Of a stretch of 8,427 bases of DNA, positions 6,865 to 8,427 are shown piece by piece. Both the position numbers and the translations under genes were made by a program. The notes under the pieces were generated by a model, which saw nothing but the letters and a program-made list of their open reading frames with translations, was not told the DNA's origin and made no database searches. Source of the DNA: Propionibacteriaceae bacterium (lineage in GTDB: Bacteria > Actinomycetota > Actinomycetes > Propionibacteriales > Propionibacteriaceae); assembly GCA_020438595.1 (NCBI GenBank), contig JAGQUI010000102.1:1-8427 (forward strand), given 5' to 3'. How positions within the stretch are numbered: the first letter of the stretch is position 1; each line of letters begins with the position of its first letter.

Positions 6865-8135
6865 CCGGACCGGGGGGCTCCCCGATGCCAAGCAGAAGGT
6901 CGTCGCTCGGACCGCCGTACCTGGTACTGCTGATCGTGGTCGCCTCGGTGATCCCCTGGCAGTCGGGCAGCTACTTCGCGGGCTCCTTCGATGGCATCGC
7001 GGTGGCCAAGGCCGGCCTGGCGCTGGTCGGCCTCGCCGGCGCGTTCGTCCTGGCCGGCTCGACGCGCACACCGCAGTCCGTACCGGTGGCGCCGATCGTG
7101 TTCGCCGCCGCCTACCTGGTGGCCACCCTGCTCGGCGGGTTGACCGCCGGCGACTTCCAGGCCTCGCTTGTGATCGCCGTTCGGGTGGCCATTCAGCTGG
7201 CCACGGTCGCCCTGCTCGCCTATCGCTACCCGGCCTCAGCGCTACTGCCCAGCCTGGTCGCCGCCCTCGGGACCGTCGGCGGGCTGGCCGCCGTCACAGG
7301 GCTGAGCAGTCTCGCCAGTGGGCGCCTCTGGGGCGGGTTCCCGCCCATGCACCCCAACGAACTCGCGTTCGAGAGCGCGGTGGTGCTCTCGTGGGTGGTG
7401 GCGAAGATGACCCAGGCCCGGGACACCCTCGGCCACCTCGTTGCCGGCACGGTCGCCCTCGGCGTCCTGCTCTCGACCGGATCCCGCACATCGCTTCTCG
7501 TGATGGCGCCGACCATCGCTGTCCTGATCGTGACCGCTCGCGCGATCCGGGTCCGGACGGGCCTGCTGGTCGGCATGCTCATCCCCCTGATGGTCTGGGC
7601 GGCCCTCGGCACCGACGCCATCGCGCAGTTCATCGACCGTGGCGAGGACACCAGCCAGCTCTCCACCCTCAGCAACCGTACGATCGCCTGGCACGCCGCG
7701 CTGGCCCCGAAGGACACCATCTGGGAGGTGTTGTTCGGCAGCGGGCTCGCCACCAAGCAGATCGCCGTCGCGGGGCAGTGGTGGGCCTACCAGATCCTCG
7801 ACAGCAGCTGGGTCTCCGTTCTCGTCCAGGGCGGGCTGGTCGGGCTGGCGATCTGCGCGCTGTGGATGGCCCACGCCACCCTCCGCGTGATCCAGACCTC
7901 GCCGCGCGACCTGATGGGGTGGCAGGTCGCCATGCTGCTGTTGCTCACCCTGCGGGGAGCCCTTGAGAGCGGCCTGTTCGACGCGACGACTGCCTTTCTG
8001 GTGCTGGCCTGCGTCACGCTGTCCAACGGCACCCGGATCCGCCGTTGGAATCTGAGAAGGCCGACGCGCAGGTTCTCAGGTACTCGGGCACACTCCGGCG
8101 GGACCCCCCGCGGAGATCTCTCGAAAATAACCTGA
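6861..8135 (+). CDS. Wzy/O-antigen ligase family polysaccharide polymerase
   Basis: A polytopic membrane protein of 424 residues from the GTG at 6861, or 416 from the ATG at 6885, with roughly ten to twelve hydrophobic segments. Family landmarks appear in order: a HPNE loop (H164-E167, like the NPN/HxN element), a STGSRTS segment with R209, an SNRTIAWHAAL segment with R273 and W277 before the large outer loop, and DSSWVSVLVQGGLVGL from 314, equivalent to the conserved H/N-x-Y/W...GxxG helix. These enzymes link undecaprenyl-diphosphate oligosaccharide units at the outer membrane leaflet, or transfer glycan to an acceptor. Polymerase and ligase cannot be told apart by sequence alone; the Wzz neighbour favours polymerase. 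The GTG start overlaps the preceding stop (GTGA) but has no clear ribosome site, whereas ATG 6885 has GGGGGG seven bases upstream. The basic C-terminal tail overlaps possible regulatory sites of the next gene. Confidence 0.88.
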   Translation: MTGPGGSPMPSRRSSLGPPYLVLLIVVASVIPWQSGSYFAGSFDGIAVAKAGLALVGLAGAFVLAGSTRTPQSVPVAPIVFAAAYLVATLLGGLTAGDFQASLVIAVRVAIQLATVALLAYRYPASALLPSLVAALGTVGGLAAVTGLSSLASGRLWGGFPPMHPNELAFESAVVLSWVVAKMTQARDTLGHLVAGTVALGVLLSTGSRTSLLVMAPTIAVLIVTARAIRVRTGLLVGMLIPLMVWAALGTDAIAQFIDRGEDTSQLSTLSNRTIAWHAALAPKDTIWEVLFGSGLATKQIAVAGQWWAYQILDSSWVSVLVQGGLVGLAICALWMAHATLRVIQTSPRDLMGWQVAMLLLLTLRGALESGLFDATTAFLVLACVTLSNGTRIRRWNLRRPTRRFSGTRAHSGGTPRGDLSKIT

Positions 8136-8147
8136 GAGAAACCTGAG
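8129..8147 (+). promoter_or_regulatory. 11-bp-period direct repeat, likely activator site
   Basis: AACCTGAG occurs at 8129-8136 and again at 8140-8147: two 8-bp copies separated by 3 bp, one helical turn apart. They cover the position where a -35 box would lie for the -10 at 8158-8163, and no TTGACA-like box is present. This arrangement is typical of OmpR/PhoB-family response regulators that activate from the -35 region. The opposite strand reads CTCAGGTT twice, resembling the CTCAG-type repeats I recall for mycobacterial MprA. The match to a named regulator is from memory and uncertain. Confidence 0.5.
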
Positions 8148-8157
8148 CACTTCGGTG

Positions 8158-8173
8158 TATACTCTCATCTATG
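8158..8173 (+). promoter_or_regulatory. -10 box of an apparent leaderless promoter
   Basis: TATACT at 8158-8163 is a near-consensus -10 box. Seven bases later is the A of the ATG at 8171, exactly where transcription should start. No Shine-Dalgarno sequence is present in the preceding 25 bases. Together this indicates a leaderless mRNA, which is common in actinomycetes. Confidence 0.6.
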
Positions 8174-8427
8174 CCCCCCGAGCTGAAGATCTTTGGTGCC
8201 CTCATCGGGCTCGTCGCCAGTGGCGCCATCGCGCTACAAACGGCCACGCCCGCCCAGGCCGCGACCGGACGCGCCTCCGACTCCGCCGGATCGGCCACGG
8301 TCGGAACCGCCGCCTACAGCGCGCCGTCCAACGCCATCTACGTCTCCAAGTCGGGCTCCGATTCGAACCCAGGGAGCCTCGCAGCCCCGGTCGGAACCCT
8401 CACGAAGGCACTCACCCTGGCCGGTGA
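8171..8427 (+). CDS. Secreted protein with parallel-beta-helix type N-terminus, 3' end outside window
   Basis: Only the first 85 codons are present. Residues 1-30 form a signal peptide (PPELK, hydrophobic core IFGALIGLVASGAIA, cleavage after TPAQA30). A low-complexity Ala/Ser/Gly linker follows. Residues about 55-84 match the opening of right-handed parallel beta-helix proteins (DUF1565/pectate-lyase-like fold): AIYVSKSGSDSNPGSLAAP followed by GTLTKAL. In that family the segment caps the helix, which often binds, cleaves or epimerises polysaccharides. It follows the Wzy-like gene after 35 bp in the same direction but seems to have its own leaderless promoter, so it may be switched separately. 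A role as depolymerase, epimerase or structural matrix protein for this glycan is possible. The catalytic part is not visible, so the activity is unknown. Confidence 0.8.
   Translation, partial: MPPELKIFGALIGLVASGAIALQTATPAQAATGRASDSAGSATVGTAAYSAPSNAIYVSKSGSDSNPGSLAAPVGTLTKALTLAG

Noticed and set aside
8117..8139. TCTCTC/GAGAGA inverted repeat straddling the stop of the Wzy-like gene
   Set aside because: The arms are six bases with an 11-base loop and no T-run, and they overlap the direct repeat. It is probably incidental.

Overview
The window is GC-rich, codes densely on both strands and uses GTG starts. Its secreted proteins carry Ala-Gln-Ala signal-peptidase sites. This points to a high-GC actinomycete, possibly of the Nocardioides type, although the genus cannot be fixed from the sequence. 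There are five protein-coding genes, two cut by the window edges. I see no RNA genes, insertion sequences or CRISPR.

Left part (1-4847, minus strand): one giant secreted protein. After a signal peptide come a beta-propeller built from Delta-60-like repeats, a fibronectin type III domain, three LamG/concanavalin-A-like domains and a run of PKD domains that continues past the left edge. The array shows recent internal duplication: a LamG+PKD unit with a 933-bp period and PKD units with an exact 258-bp period. A 234-bp spacer with two conspicuous inverted repeats lies upstream of it.

Middle (5082-5819, minus strand): a CDP-alcohol phosphatidyltransferase-family membrane enzyme with a perfect active-site signature and a GTG start. 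A 178-bp divergent intergenic region separates it from the plus-strand genes.

Right part (5998-8427, plus strand): a Wzz/CpsC-like chain-length regulator without a kinase domain, then a Wzy/O-antigen-ligase-like polymerase overlapping it by 4 bp. Next is the start of a secreted protein with a parallel-beta-helix type opening motif, which appears to have its own leaderless promoter next to an 11-bp-period direct repeat.

Taken together this looks like part of an extracellular polysaccharide locus. Wzz and Wzy would polymerise and size the glycan. The secreted beta-helix protein may bind or process it. The CDP-alcohol enzyme may make a phospho-polyol lipid or decoration. The giant LamG/PKD protein may be a matrix or adhesion component. 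The joint role is inference; the domain assignments are well supported by the sequence.
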